Shown: positions 1-7,493 of the stretch, one piece after another
Layout of the letters: each line of letters opens with the position of its first letter
How positions within the stretch are numbered: position 1 is the stretch's first letter
Source: JAAYCB01 sp012744395
Lineage (GTDB): Bacteria > Planctomycetota > Planctomycetia > Pirellulales > Thermoguttaceae
NCBI GenBank assembly: GCA_028703175.1
Contig: JAQVNJ010000147.1
Span: 1 to 14,873 of the forward strand
DNA length: 14,873 nucleotides
Reading direction: 5' to 3'
Position numbers and translations under genes: made by a program
Notes under the pieces: model-generated
What the model was told of the DNA's origin: nothing
The model's input: only the letters and a program-made list of their open reading frames with translations
Databases searched by the model: none

Positions 1-2
1 GC

Positions 3-1295
3 GGCGCGGTGGGCGACGGCAAGACGCTCGCGACGGCCGCCATCCAGGAGGCGGTCGACCGCTCCGCGGCGCAGGGGGGCGGAACCGTCCAAGTCCCGCC
101 GGGCACGTGGCTGACCGGCACCGTCTACCTGGCGAGCAACCTCACCCTTGCGCTCGATGAGGGGGCGACGCTCCTGGGCACCCAGGACCGCCAGCAATAC
201 CGGACGCCGCGAGCGGGCGCTGGCTTCCGCTATGCCGCGATCCTCGCCGGGGCAAACCTGGAAAACCTCACGATCCGCGGCTCGGGCATAATCGACGGGC
301 AGGGCGCAGCCTTTCGAGACAAGTCGCGGTTGCGGCCCAAGAACATCTACCTCCATGACTGCCGGAACGTCGTGATCGAGGGCGTTCGCATGCGCAACGC
401 GGGCAGTTGGATGCAGCACTATCGCGGTTGCGACGGCCTCACGATCCGCAAAATCGACGTCTTCAACCACGTCGCGTACAACAACGACGGCCTGAACGTC
501 GACAGTTGCCGCAACGTGACGATCGAGGACTGCCGGGTCGACTCGGACGACGACGGCATCGTCCTGAAAAGCCTCTCCCTCGACCCCTGCCGCAACGTGA
601 CGATTCGCCGCTGCACCGTCAGCAGCCACTGCAACGCGATCAAAATGGGCACCGAGTCGGGCGGCGGTTTCCTCGACGTCACGGTCACCGACTGCACCGT
701 CCACTCGCCGCGGAAGTCCGAAAAAATCTACGGCGCGCAGCGCGGCCTGGCGGGAATTGCCCTGGAGATCGTCGATGGAGGAACGCTCAGAAACGTCCGC
801 GTCTCCAGCATCCGGATCGACGGCGTCACGGCCCCGGTCTTCCTGCGGCTGGGGAACCGGGCGCGCGTCTATGCCGACGGCGGCGCCAAGCCCGGCGTCG
901 GGGTGTTCGCAGACGTCGTCCTCCGCGACATCACCGCCGAGAACGCGTCGGAAATCGGTTGCTCGATCACCGGCCTGCCGGGCCATCCGATCAAGAACGT
1001 GGTGCTCGAAAACCTCAAGCTCCAATTCGACGGCGGCGGAACCGCCGAGCAGGCAAAGCGGGCCATAGCCGAACGGCCGGAGAGCTATCCGGAGAGCACG
1101 ATGTTCGGCCCGCTGCCGGCCTACGGCCTCTACTGCCGGCACGTCGAAGGCCTGACCCTCCGCGATATCCAGCTCAACACGCGGAAACCCGACATGCGCC
1201 ACGCCGTCGTTCTCGACGATGTGAAACAGGTCCAGATCGAACGCCTCAAGGCCGATCGCGCCGAGGGCGCCGCGGCGACGATCGAGAAGAGGTGA
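3..1295 (+). CDS. GH28-like (polygalacturonase/rhamnogalacturonase type) beta-helix glycosidase, 5' truncated by window edge
   Basis: This is probably a polysaccharide-degrading enzyme of the pectinase-like right-handed beta-helix fold, most like GH28. The reading frame is open to the window edge. The GTG at 9 is the Val of the usual GAVGDG opening of these domains (G-A precede it at 3-8), so it is not the true start, and the N-terminus with any signal peptide lies outside. Residues below count that Val as 1. An N-terminal GGGTVQVPPGTW strand pair (23-34) is followed by many short beta-coil turns such as CRNVTIEDC. GH28-like acidic motifs are NNDG (158-161, for NTDG) and DSDDDG (178-183). SHCNAIKMGTES (206-217) stands where GHG is expected, and the RIK motif is not obvious. 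Substrate is unknown; pectic or rhamnogalacturonan-like polymers are the family default. The gene ends 163 bp before waaA on the same strand. Fold confidence is high; exact activity is uncertain. Confidence 0.82.
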   Translation, partial: GAVGDGKTLATAAIQEAVDRSAAQGGGTVQVPPGTWLTGTVYLASNLTLALDEGATLLGTQDRQQYRTPRAGAGFRYAAILAGANLENLTIRGSGIIDGQGAAFRDKSRLRPKNIYLHDCRNVVIEGVRMRNAGSWMQHYRGCDGLTIRKIDVFNHVAYNNDGLNVDSCRNVTIEDCRVDSDDDGIVLKSLSLDPCRNVTIRRCTVSSHCNAIKMGTESGGGFLDVTVTDCTVHSPRKSEKIYGAQRGLAGIALEIVDGGTLRNVRVSSIRIDGVTAPVFLRLGNRARVYADGGAKPGVGVFADVVLRDITAENASEIGCSITGLPGHPIKNVVLENLKLQFDGGGTAEQAKRAIAERPESYPESTMFGPLPAYGLYCRHVEGLTLRDIQLNTRKPDMRHAVVLDDVKQVQIERLKADRAEGAAATIEKR

Positions 1296-1458
1296 AACGG
1301 CAAGCGAAGACCGGAACGCGAAACGCGAGGTCACCGGCGGCAGGTTGCGGAAGAGCGGGTTGCCGCTTGCAGTCTCGGGCCTCAAGGCCGTGGCGATCGG
1401 TGAACCACGCACCAAAGGCGTGGCACAACTGAATTCCGTTCTACGGAAGGATTTTGCG
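1296..1458 (+). other. Intergenic spacer with a small hairpin upstream of waaA
   Basis: This 163-bp non-coding spacer separates the GH28-like gene from the likely GTG start of waaA. It holds a hairpin: CCACGC at 1405-1410 pairs with GCGTGG at 1418-1423 across a 7-base loop. There is no T-run after it, so it is not a classic intrinsic terminator. No convincing promoter was seen. The waaA reading frame happens to be open from 1345, but 1345-1458 does not encode anything resembling the Kdo transferase family and lacks a ribosome binding site at its first ATG. Confidence 0.4.
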
Positions 1459-2763
1459 GTGCGATATGTTCTCGACCTGTTCTACCTCCTGCTGCTGCTG
1501 GTTTGCTCTCCGTGGCTATTGTGGCAGGCAATTCGCAAGGGGAAGTACCGGGAGGGATACGGCGCCAAGCTACTCGGAGCCGCGCCGGTTCGCCAGGGAG
1601 ATCGCGTCTGCGTGTGGATTCACGCCGTGAGCGTTGGCGAGGTCAACCTGGTCCGCCCGCTGATCGCGGCGATCCGCCAGCGCCGCCCGGACTGGGAGTG
1701 CGTGCTTTCCACGACCACGATGACCGGCATGGCCCTGGCGCAGAAGCGATATCCGGACCTCGGCGTGTTTTACGCCCCGTTGGATTTCAGTTGGGCCGTG
1801 TCGGCGGCGATGCGGCGGATTCGCCCCCACGCGCTGGTGCTCGCGGAGCTGGAGCTCTGGCCGAACCTGATCGCGGCGGCCCGCAGGCACGGCGCCCGGG
1901 TGGCCGTCGTCAACGGGCGCCTGAGCGAGCACAGCCAGCGTGGATACGGGTGGATTCGGCCGCTGGCGGCGTGGATTCTGCGGCGGATCGACCTGATCGC
2001 CGTGCAGGAAGAGACGTATGCCCGGCGGTTTCGGCAATTGGGCGCGGAGGCGGCGGCGCTGCACGTGACCGGCTCGATGAAGTACGACGGCGCCGAGACG
2101 GATCGCGAGAACGAGGCCACCGCGCGGCTCAGGCAGCTCGCTTCCATCAGCCCGGACGACGTGGTCTTCCTGGCCGGCAGCACGCAGGATCCGGAGGAGT
2201 CGCTGGCCCTGGACGCTTTTCTCTCGCTGGCGGACTCGTGGCCCCGCTTGCGGCTGATCGTCGTGCCGCGCCATCCGGACCGTTTCGACTCGGTGGCCGA
2301 GCTGCTCGCCCGGCGCGGCGCGGCCTGGCAGCGGCGGACCGCGCTGGAGCGGGGCGCCGACCCGTCGGCGCGGATTCTGCTGGTCGACGTCGTCGGCGAG
2401 CTGGGGGCCTGGTGGGGCACCGCCCAGATTGCCTACGTGGGGGGGAGCATGGGGCCGCGCGGCGGGCAGAATATGATCGAACCGGCGGCCTACGGCGCGG
2501 CGGTCAGCTTCGGCCCGAACACGCGGAACTTCCGCGACATCGTGGCGGCGATGCTCGGCCGTCAGGCGGCCCTGGTTGTGCACGATGGAGAAGAGATGAC
2601 CGCTTTCGTCCGCCGCTGCCTGGAAGACCCTGAGTACCGCGCCCGGCTCGGCGAGCGGGCCAGAACGCTCGTCGCCGAACAGTTGGGGGCGACGGCCAGG
2701 ACGTTCGAGCTGCTCGATCGGCTCATCAGGAATCCGGCGTCAGAAGGAGCGCCAAGGCCTTAA
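1459..2763 (+). CDS. waaA: 3-deoxy-D-manno-octulosonic acid (Kdo) transferase
   Basis: WaaA/KdtA transfers Kdo from CMP-Kdo to lipid A precursor at the inner face of the cytoplasmic membrane, the first inner-core step of LPS synthesis. The 434-residue length fits the family (about 420-430). A hydrophobic N-terminal anchor (about 3-22) precedes the glycosyltransferase-N domain. HAVSVGEV (55-62) carries the conserved catalytic Glu (E61), and AELELWPN (129-136) is the second signature. The C-terminal GT-B half has GGSMGPRGGQN (328-338) and EPAAYG (341-346), the CMP-Kdo binding region. I chose GTG at 1459 because GGAAGG at 1445-1450 lies 8 bases upstream and the protein then begins at the membrane helix. 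An ATG at 1345 would add 38 residues unlike the family. The gene shows the cell makes an LPS-type outer membrane. The next gene is convergent, 67 bp away. Confidence 0.95.
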   Translation: MRYVLDLFYLLLLLVCSPWLLWQAIRKGKYREGYGAKLLGAAPVRQGDRVCVWIHAVSVGEVNLVRPLIAAIRQRRPDWECVLSTTTMTGMALAQKRYPDLGVFYAPLDFSWAVSAAMRRIRPHALVLAELELWPNLIAAARRHGARVAVVNGRLSEHSQRGYGWIRPLAAWILRRIDLIAVQEETYARRFRQLGAEAAALHVTGSMKYDGAETDRENEATARLRQLASISPDDVVFLAGSTQDPEESLALDAFLSLADSWPRLRLIVVPRHPDRFDSVAELLARRGAAWQRRTALERGADPSARILLVDVVGELGAWWGTAQIAYVGGSMGPRGGQNMIEPAAYGAAVSFGPNTRNFRDIVAAMLGRQAALVVHDGEEMTAFVRRCLEDPEYRARLGERARTLVAEQLGATARTFELLDRLIRNPASEGAPRP

Positions 2764-2830
2764 GGTCGATCCGTCCGCGGCCGCGATTTCCGGCATGGGG
2801 CAAGGTTCCAATTCCAATCGCCAGAAGCGG

Positions 2831-3877
2831 TCAGGGCCTGGCGTTTGGCCCGAGACCCGGTGCGTTGGAGTGTGATCCTTGAACACGGGAGATTGGGCCT
2901 CGGCCGAGCGGGCGGCCAAAAACCCGGACCAGGGCATCCCGCACCTTCCGGGCAAGCAGGGCGTTGCCGCGATCGTTCGGGTGCAGGCCATCGTCGCTCA
3001 AGTGCCAGCTTGCCGGCAGCCACATCCCGGGCGGCGCGTACGGGCTCAGCAGAACGCAGCCGCGAAGGCTCGCGTCGGAAACCAACTCCAGGTCGAAACG
3101 CCGAGCCAGCCGGCGTTCCAGCCCGCGGAACGGATCGCTGGCGATGCCTCGCGGAATCTCGATCAGCACAAGCTGCGCCCCGGCCGCGCGGCAGGATTCG
3201 ATGATCCTCTCCAGGTTGCGCCGGCAGGCCTTTTCCCCGTGCCCGCGGAGGTAATCGTGGCCGCCCAGTTCAACGACGATCGCCTGGGGCCGAAGCTCGA
3301 GAATGCCGGGGAGCATCGCCAGCGCGTCGCCCGTGGTGATTCCGTCGACGCCGCGATGGACGACCGGCAGGCAGATGATGCGACCCAGCTCGTGCGGATA
3401 TCCGCTGGCCGTCAGGCTGTCGCCGAGACAGACGATGGGGCGATTGCCGGAGATCGCGGCCTGCCGGGATACGTGCACCGCGGCGCGCCAATCCAGCGCG
3501 GCGGCCAGCCAGGCGAGCCACAAAAGGGCCAACGCGATGCGACCGGCGGCGGGCTTGCGACGAGCCGTCCGCGGCCTTCTGACGAGGCGGAAGGAGCCGA
3601 CCGAACCGAGGGCGATGATCAGCAGGAGCATCCCGGGGAACCAGGGGGGCCGCTTGGCGAGCAGGAGTGCCAGGCAGGCGAACAGTGGCAGCCAGGCGGG
3701 CCGCTGACGCGTGGCGGCGAGCGTGTGGCAAGCAATCCAGGCGGCGGCCATCCAGGGAATCTCGGCGGGAAACGCGATCAACGAGGCCGCCGCGGCAAGG
3801 CCGAAGCCCGCGGCAAGTCCGATCCGGCGGGTCCGGCTTCGTGGCGCGGGCGGCTGATCGGTCGTTTGTCCAGGCAT
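2831..3877 (-). CDS. Membrane-anchored SGNH/GDSL hydrolase
   Basis: This 348-residue protein couples an N-terminal membrane domain to a C-terminal SGNH hydrolase (esterase/lipase/deacylase fold). About five hydrophobic segments are visible (roughly 20-36, 40-55, 60-74, 80-98 and 113-130). Basic stretches RSRTRR (13-18) and RLVRRPRTARRK (97-108) suggest an N-in topology that puts the catalytic domain in the periplasm. SGNH blocks are complete: GDSL (152-155, nucleophile S154), the block II Gly in GITTGD (G183), GGHD (205-208, in place of GxND), and DGLH (296-299, catalytic D296 and H299). The block III Asn is replaced by His, a common TesA-like variation. Likely jobs are removing acyl or acetyl groups from an envelope lipid or glycan, but the substrate cannot be read from sequence. 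The gene is convergent with waaA and divergent from metK. The start is ATG, with no strong Shine-Dalgarno. A long plus-strand frame over the same bases is a shadow. Confidence 0.88.
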   Translation of the reverse strand: MPGQTTDQPPAPRSRTRRIGLAAGFGLAAAASLIAFPAEIPWMAAAWIACHTLAATRQRPAWLPLFACLALLLAKRPPWFPGMLLLIIALGSVGSFRLVRRPRTARRKPAAGRIALALLWLAWLAAALDWRAAVHVSRQAAISGNRPIVCLGDSLTASGYPHELGRIICLPVVHRGVDGITTGDALAMLPGILELRPQAIVVELGGHDYLRGHGEKACRRNLERIIESCRAAGAQLVLIEIPRGIASDPFRGLERRLARRFDLELVSDASLRGCVLLSPYAPPGMWLPASWHLSDDGLHPNDRGNALLARKVRDALVRVFGRPLGRGPISRVQGSHSNAPGLGPNARP

Positions 3878-4075
3878 TGCGGGGAGGCTTGGCGGAGGGA
3901 GGGAAAGGCGGCCGGCGCGGACAATTTAAACCCTCGCGGCAGCGCCGACCAGTCCGGCTGCCGCGTGCGCGAGGGTCCGATCGTCCGAAGGGCCGCGAAC
4001 CGGGCGGAAACGGGCCAATCCGCCGGCCTGTCCCTTGTCCCCCGGGGGGCTCCGCGTCCTGCGCCCTCGAGCGTC
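3878..4075. other. Divergent intergenic region, SGNH hydrolase / metK
   Basis: This is the upstream half of the divergent region and contains no gene. It is very GC-rich apart from an AT-rich patch, ACAATTTAAA at 3921-3930. On the minus strand this reads as a TAAATT-type -10 element that could serve the SGNH hydrolase, but no good -35 accompanies it. A composite inverted repeat (annotated separately) lies just upstream of that patch in the minus-strand sense. Confidence 0.4.
3931..3975. repeat. Composite inverted repeat with two alternative pairings
   Basis: Two overlapping perfect inverted repeats share this 45-bp stretch. CCCTCGCG (3931-3938) matches CGCGAGGG (3968-3975), and CGCGGCAGC (3935-3943) matches GCTGCCGCG (3957-3965) across a 13-base loop. 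They cannot both form in full. The element lies about 55 bp upstream of the SGNH start and well upstream of the metK promoter, so it could be an operator or a transcribed hairpin, or just GC-rich chance. Confidence 0.4.
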
Positions 4076-4105
4076 TTGCTCGGCTCTCCGGCGGCGGACT
4101 ATAAT
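4076..4105 (+). promoter_or_regulatory. Predicted sigma-70-like promoter of metK
   Basis: A perfect TATAAT at 4100-4105 stands out in GC-rich surroundings. TTGCTC at 4076-4081 is a weak -35 match with an 18-bp spacer. Transcription would start near 4112 and give a leader of about 57 bases. That leader has a small GTGC-CTC-GCAC hairpin and the palindrome GCAAGCTTGC (4140-4149) just before the ribosome binding site. It is too short for a SAM-I riboswitch. Confidence 0.65.
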
Positions 4106-4155
4106 TGGCCGTTTGTGCCTCGCACTTGAGCGGCCGTTGGCAAGCTTGCTGTCCT

Positions 4156-4163
4156 AAAGGAGG
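4156..4163 (+). promoter_or_regulatory. Strong ribosome binding site deciding the GTG start of metK
   Basis: AAAGGAGG matches the anti-Shine-Dalgarno nearly perfectly and ends 5 bases before GTG at 4169. This fixes the metK start and predicts efficient translation. Confidence 0.85.
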
Positions 4164-4168
4164 ATTCC

Positions 4169-5335
4169 GTGGCGAAGGGTAAGTACCTGTTTACGAGCGA
4201 AGCGGTCAGCATGGGGCATCCCGACAAGCTGGCGGACCAGATATCCGATGGGGTGCTCGATGCGCTTTACGAGCAGGATCGGTACAGCCGCGTGGCTTGC
4301 GAGACGATGGTCACGACGGGGGTCGCGATTGTCGCGGGCGAGATCACCACCAAGGCGATGATCAACTACACCGACGTGGTGCGCGACGTGATTCGGCGCG
4401 TGGGCTACACGGACGATCGGATGGGCATCAACGCCGATACGTGCAGCGTGATGCTCTCCCTCGACCGGCAGAGCCCGGATATCGCCCAGGGGGTCGACGA
4501 GAACGCCGGATCGGGCAAGGACGTCGGGGCGGGCGACCAGGGGCTGATGTTCGGCTACGCCTGCAACCACACGCAGGAATTGATGCCGATGCCGATCGCG
4601 CTGGCCCATCGGATCACCAACCGCCTGACCGAGGTCCGCCGGCAGGGGCTGGTCGACTGGCTCCGCCCGGACAGCAAGAGCCAGGTGACCGTCGAGTTCG
4701 ACGGCCCAAAGCCGGTGCGGATCGACGCCGTCGTGTTGTCGACCCAGCATCACCCGGACGTCGCCCAGGCGCAGATCAGGGATTGGGTTGTTCCCAACGT
4801 GATCCAGCCCTGCCTGCCGCCGGAGTTGGTCAATGGAGAGATCAAGTACTACGTGAATCCGACGGGGAAGTTCGTCGTCGGCGGCCCGCATGGCGATTGC
4901 GGGCTGACCGGGCGGAAGATCATCGTGGACACCTACGGCGGCTGGGCGCGCCACGGCGGTGGGGCGTTCAGCGGGAAAGACCCGACGAAGGTCGATCGTA
5001 GCGCGACCTACATGGCCCGGCACGTGGCCAAGAACCTGGTCGCCGCCGGCCTGGCCGACCGCTGCGAGGTCCAGTTGGCCTACGCGATCGGCGTTTCCCA
5101 TCCGATCAGCGTTCTGGTCGACACCGACGGGACGGGCCGGATCGACGACGCGCGGTTGTGCGAGATCGTCCGCGAACTGTTTCCGCTGACTCCGCGGGGA
5201 ATTATTGAATACCTCCAGCTGCGGCGGCCGATCTATCTGGCGACCGCCGCCGGCGGTCACTTCGGCCGCGGCGAGCCGACTTTCACCTGGGAGAACACGG
5301 ACAGGGCGAGCGAACTTCGCGACGCCGCCGGCTAG
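4169..5335 (+). CDS. metK: S-adenosylmethionine synthetase
   Basis: MetK condenses ATP and methionine into S-adenosylmethionine, the cytosolic methyl donor, and works as a homotetramer needing Mg2+ and K+. The 388-residue length is normal. Family signatures are intact: GHPDK (16-20), the ATP-binding hexapeptide GAGDQG (120-125), NPTGKFVVGGPHGD (230-243) and the phosphate-binding GGGAFSGKD (263-271). The GTG start is fixed by the strong ribosome binding site 5 bases upstream. It has its own promoter and is followed after 27 bp by a hypothetical membrane protein on the same strand, which may be co-transcribed. Planctomycete metK often sits near ahcY for SAM recycling, but no such gene is present here. 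A 396-codon antisense frame over the gene is a shadow. Confidence 0.98.
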   Translation: MAKGKYLFTSEAVSMGHPDKLADQISDGVLDALYEQDRYSRVACETMVTTGVAIVAGEITTKAMINYTDVVRDVIRRVGYTDDRMGINADTCSVMLSLDRQSPDIAQGVDENAGSGKDVGAGDQGLMFGYACNHTQELMPMPIALAHRITNRLTEVRRQGLVDWLRPDSKSQVTVEFDGPKPVRIDAVVLSTQHHPDVAQAQIRDWVVPNVIQPCLPPELVNGEIKYYVNPTGKFVVGGPHGDCGLTGRKIIVDTYGGWARHGGGAFSGKDPTKVDRSATYMARHVAKNLVAAGLADRCEVQLAYAIGVSHPISVLVDTDGTGRIDDARLCEIVRELFPLTPRGIIEYLQLRRPIYLATAAGGHFGRGEPTFTWENTDRASELRDAAG

Positions 5336-5362
5336 CTCCCGCAACCAGCCTGATCCAGCGCG

Positions 5363-6223
5363 ATGACGACCACGACCAGCGTTGAGTTGGGGATCGACGG
5401 ATTGGTCCCCTCAACCGAAAGGGCGGTGGGGCTCCTCCTTCGCTCGGCCCTGTTGGTTTGGGTTGCCCTGCTCGGCTGCGCGGCGTTTCTTCTGATCTGG
5501 CGGCGCGCGGCCGGAGCGTTCTCCTGCCCGCTGCCTGCCGCCGGGCTGGCCCTCCTGGGGCTGGTGGCGGCATTCGCCGCGGCAGCCGTCCGCCTGGCAT
5601 GGCGCGCGCTCCCCGCCGGACGCGGCGGCGGGCTGATTTCGGGCGCGGTCACCGTTTCACTGGTGTCGGCGGCGATCGCGGTGAGTCTGCCGAAATCCCC
5701 ACTTGTGGGGATCCTCCTGCTCTGGGCGCCGGTCCTGGCCGAGGAAGCATGGGCGTGGCGGCCGAGTTCTCTGCGGGAGAATTCGGCTGGCCGGTCCGGG
5801 GTGGCGGGGCCGGCCAGGCCCGCCGCCCCGCCGTCGGCGGCCGGGTGGACGATCCAGACTCCCCCGGAGGCGAACGTCACGCAGCAGCTCACGCGTTTGC
5901 GCCAACCCGACGGAACGGAGCGGATTCAGGGCTGGTTGCGGACCGCGTTTGGAGCCGGTCAGCGGCTTGCCAGCGTCCACGTCGCCTTCTGCCCGCCATT
6001 GGCTGGCGGCCCGGAAGCCGATCTGAAGCAGCTTGCCGGCCCGGACGTGCGAATCAAGAAGGTCCAGGTGTTTCCGTTCGGGGCCCGCTTCGACCTGAAG
6101 CTTGCCGTGCCGGCGGAGATGCCGCTGGAGGCGCTCTTCCAGTTCACCGCCGAGGCGCCCGGCGAGACGCCGGGGAACGCCGCCGCCGGGGCGCGGCCCG
6201 AGGCGGGCGCCGGTGGGGGGTAG
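5363..6223 (+). CDS. Hypothetical membrane protein with four N-terminal helices and a soluble C-terminal domain
   Basis: Function is not recognised. The 286-residue product has hydrophobic segments at about 24-46, 56-78, 90-108 and 112-130. A Pro/Ala/Gly-rich linker (about 142-162) and a compact soluble domain (about 165-264) follow, then a low-complexity Ala/Gly tail. The soluble part contains VTQQLTRLRQPDGTERIQGWL (split here as VTQQLTRLRQ at 172-181 and PDGTERIQGWL at 182-192), HVAFCPPL (206-213) and a beta-rich segment around FGARFDLKL (239-247). It resembles planctomycete-only hypothetical proteins I recall, but I cannot name a domain. The ATG start lacks a clear Shine-Dalgarno. It lies 27 bp after metK and may share its transcript, so translation could depend on readthrough from metK. 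It ends 21 bp from a convergent hydrolase gene. Codon use matches its neighbours. Confidence 0.75.
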   Translation: MTTTTSVELGIDGLVPSTERAVGLLLRSALLVWVALLGCAAFLLIWRRAAGAFSCPLPAAGLALLGLVAAFAAAAVRLAWRALPAGRGGGLISGAVTVSLVSAAIAVSLPKSPLVGILLLWAPVLAEEAWAWRPSSLRENSAGRSGVAGPARPAAPPSAAGWTIQTPPEANVTQQLTRLRQPDGTERIQGWLRTAFGAGQRLASVHVAFCPPLAGGPEADLKQLAGPDVRIKKVQVFPFGARFDLKLAVPAEMPLEALFQFTAEAPGETPGNAAAGARPEAGAGGG

Positions 6224-6244
6224 AGACTGCGCTGCGGGCGTCGT

Positions 6245-7246
6245 TCAGGGGGCGTTGCGGCCCGTGCCCGATGAAGCCAGGTGGAGTGGCCGGGGGATCG
6301 CTTTTGCGGGCGCGAGTCGCGGCAGCTCGGCATCCCGCGGCAGGGGCGCGGTGTGCATCGTCCGCGCGAAGAAATCCACGATCCGTGTCCTGTAGGCCGC
6401 CGCGGCCACGTCCATCGCCTCGGCGTGGCGAGCCTGCGGGACGATCCAGAGTTGGCACTCCGACGGAATTCGCGTGGCGATGCTCCGGATGAATTGCAGT
6501 GGCACATCGACGTCGTCCTGCCCGTGCACGATCAGCGTGGCTGCCCGGAGCTGCTGGGCCGCGCGGGCCAAATCGACCCGATCGTCGCGCCGGCGGACAA
6601 ATCGCCGCACGGGGAGCCAGGAACGGTTGAACAACCGCGCCGATCGCAGGTCGCGCCGCCGCGCCGGTTGGATGCTATCGAGGACCAGGGCGCGAATCAG
6701 CGGCTCCTCGGCGGCCGTTCGTAGCGCGATTGCCGCGCCCTTGCTGACGCCGATCACTCCGACGGGCCGGCCGGCCATGTCGGCGTGCCGGGTCGCCAGC
6801 CGCACGGCGGCGGTCAGATCGGCCATGTCGGCATGCGTAACCTCCGGTGCCGGGTCGCCGCCCGAGACCGATTCGCTCCGCCCGTGGTTGCGGTAGTCGA
6901 ACGTGAACACGTCGAAGCCCGCGCCGCGGAGATGCTCGACGTAGGGCAAGGCATTCCAGCGGTCGCCATTCATCTCGTGGCTGTAGAGGATCGTGCCGCG
7001 GCTGCTCTCGGTCAGGCGATGGAGATACGTCCCGCTCAGCCAGACACCGTCGGCCGTCTGGAATCGGACCTCCTTGCCCTCTTCGAGCGGCTCTCGCCAA
7101 TGGGTCGGAAGCCATGCCGCTCGGCGGCAGGATTCCGCCACGACCGGCACGCGGAGCACGCGCGCGACCACGTGCAGCACGACCGTGAGAATCAGCAGGG
7201 AAAGAAGCAGCCAGATGAAGCCACTCACGGAGATTCCAATGGACAA
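6245..7246 (-). CDS. Membrane-anchored alpha/beta hydrolase
   Basis: This is a serine hydrolase of the alpha/beta fold (BAAT/DUF1749/YqiA-like esterases). The N-terminal hydrophobic segment (about 9-30) acts as a signal anchor, so the catalytic domain probably faces the periplasm. Key motifs are SHEMNGDRW (89-97, oxyanion region after the third strand), FDYRNHGRSE (116-125), the nucleophile elbow GVSKG (166-170, S168), HGQDDVDVP (241-249, acid probably D245) and ARHAEA (272-277, H274). The triad is complete. An in-frame stop at 7259-7261 limits the start to TTG at 7246 or GTG at 7228 (327 residues). The GTG has GGA six bases upstream and may be the real start. Substrate is unknown. It is convergent with the metK-linked gene and 360 bp downstream of prc, from which a hairpin and its own candidate promoter seem to separate it. 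Confidence 0.87.
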   Translation of the reverse strand: MSIGISVSGFIWLLLSLLILTVVLHVVARVLRVPVVAESCRRAAWLPTHWREPLEEGKEVRFQTADGVWLSGTYLHRLTESSRGTILYSHEMNGDRWNALPYVEHLRGAGFDVFTFDYRNHGRSESVSGGDPAPEVTHADMADLTAAVRLATRHADMAGRPVGVIGVSKGAAIALRTAAEEPLIRALVLDSIQPARRRDLRSARLFNRSWLPVRRFVRRRDDRVDLARAAQQLRAATLIVHGQDDVDVPLQFIRSIATRIPSECQLWIVPQARHAEAMDVAAAAYRTRIVDFFARTMHTAPLPRDAELPRLAPAKAIPRPLHLASSGTGRNAP

Positions 7247-7438
7247 CAGAGGATTCGATCACGAAAACCTTCCGCCGCGCCGGACGAGCGAGTCATGGCA
7301 GGCACCCTGGGCAAAAGCTCTGGCCAATGCGTCTTGCCGAGATCGTTTCAAGTCTGGCGGCCGCCGGCGGGGGATCCTTCTTCCGGCGTGCAATCGATCG
7401 CCGCGCTGGCCCCCCAGAACCGGCGCTTCAAAGGCTCT

Positions 7439-7466
7439 ATTGTACTCCAACGGCGAGAAATGCCGA
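7439..7466 (-). promoter_or_regulatory. Candidate promoter for the alpha/beta hydrolase
   Basis: On the minus strand TCGGCA (7461-7466, 4 of 6 matches to -35) is followed after 16 bp by TACAAT (7439-7444, 5 of 6 matches to -10). Transcription would begin near 7432, giving a long leader before the hydrolase start. Confidence 0.45.
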
Positions 7467-7493
7467 CCCCCTCCGCCGATTGAAATCGAATAG

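Noticed and set aside
2879..4129. A 416-codon plus-strand frame over the SGNH hydrolase
   Set aside because: Its product is Gly/Arg/Gln-rich with no recognisable motif, while the minus strand carries all SGNH blocks and membrane helices.
4106..4168. Possible SAM riboswitch in the metK leader
   Set aside because: The predicted leader is about 57 bases and shows only tiny stems. It is too short for SAM-I, and I could not find a SAM-II-like pseudoknot by eye.
4154..5344. A 396-codon minus-strand frame over metK
   Set aside because: metK has every family signature and a strong ribosome binding site; the antisense frame is a composition effect.
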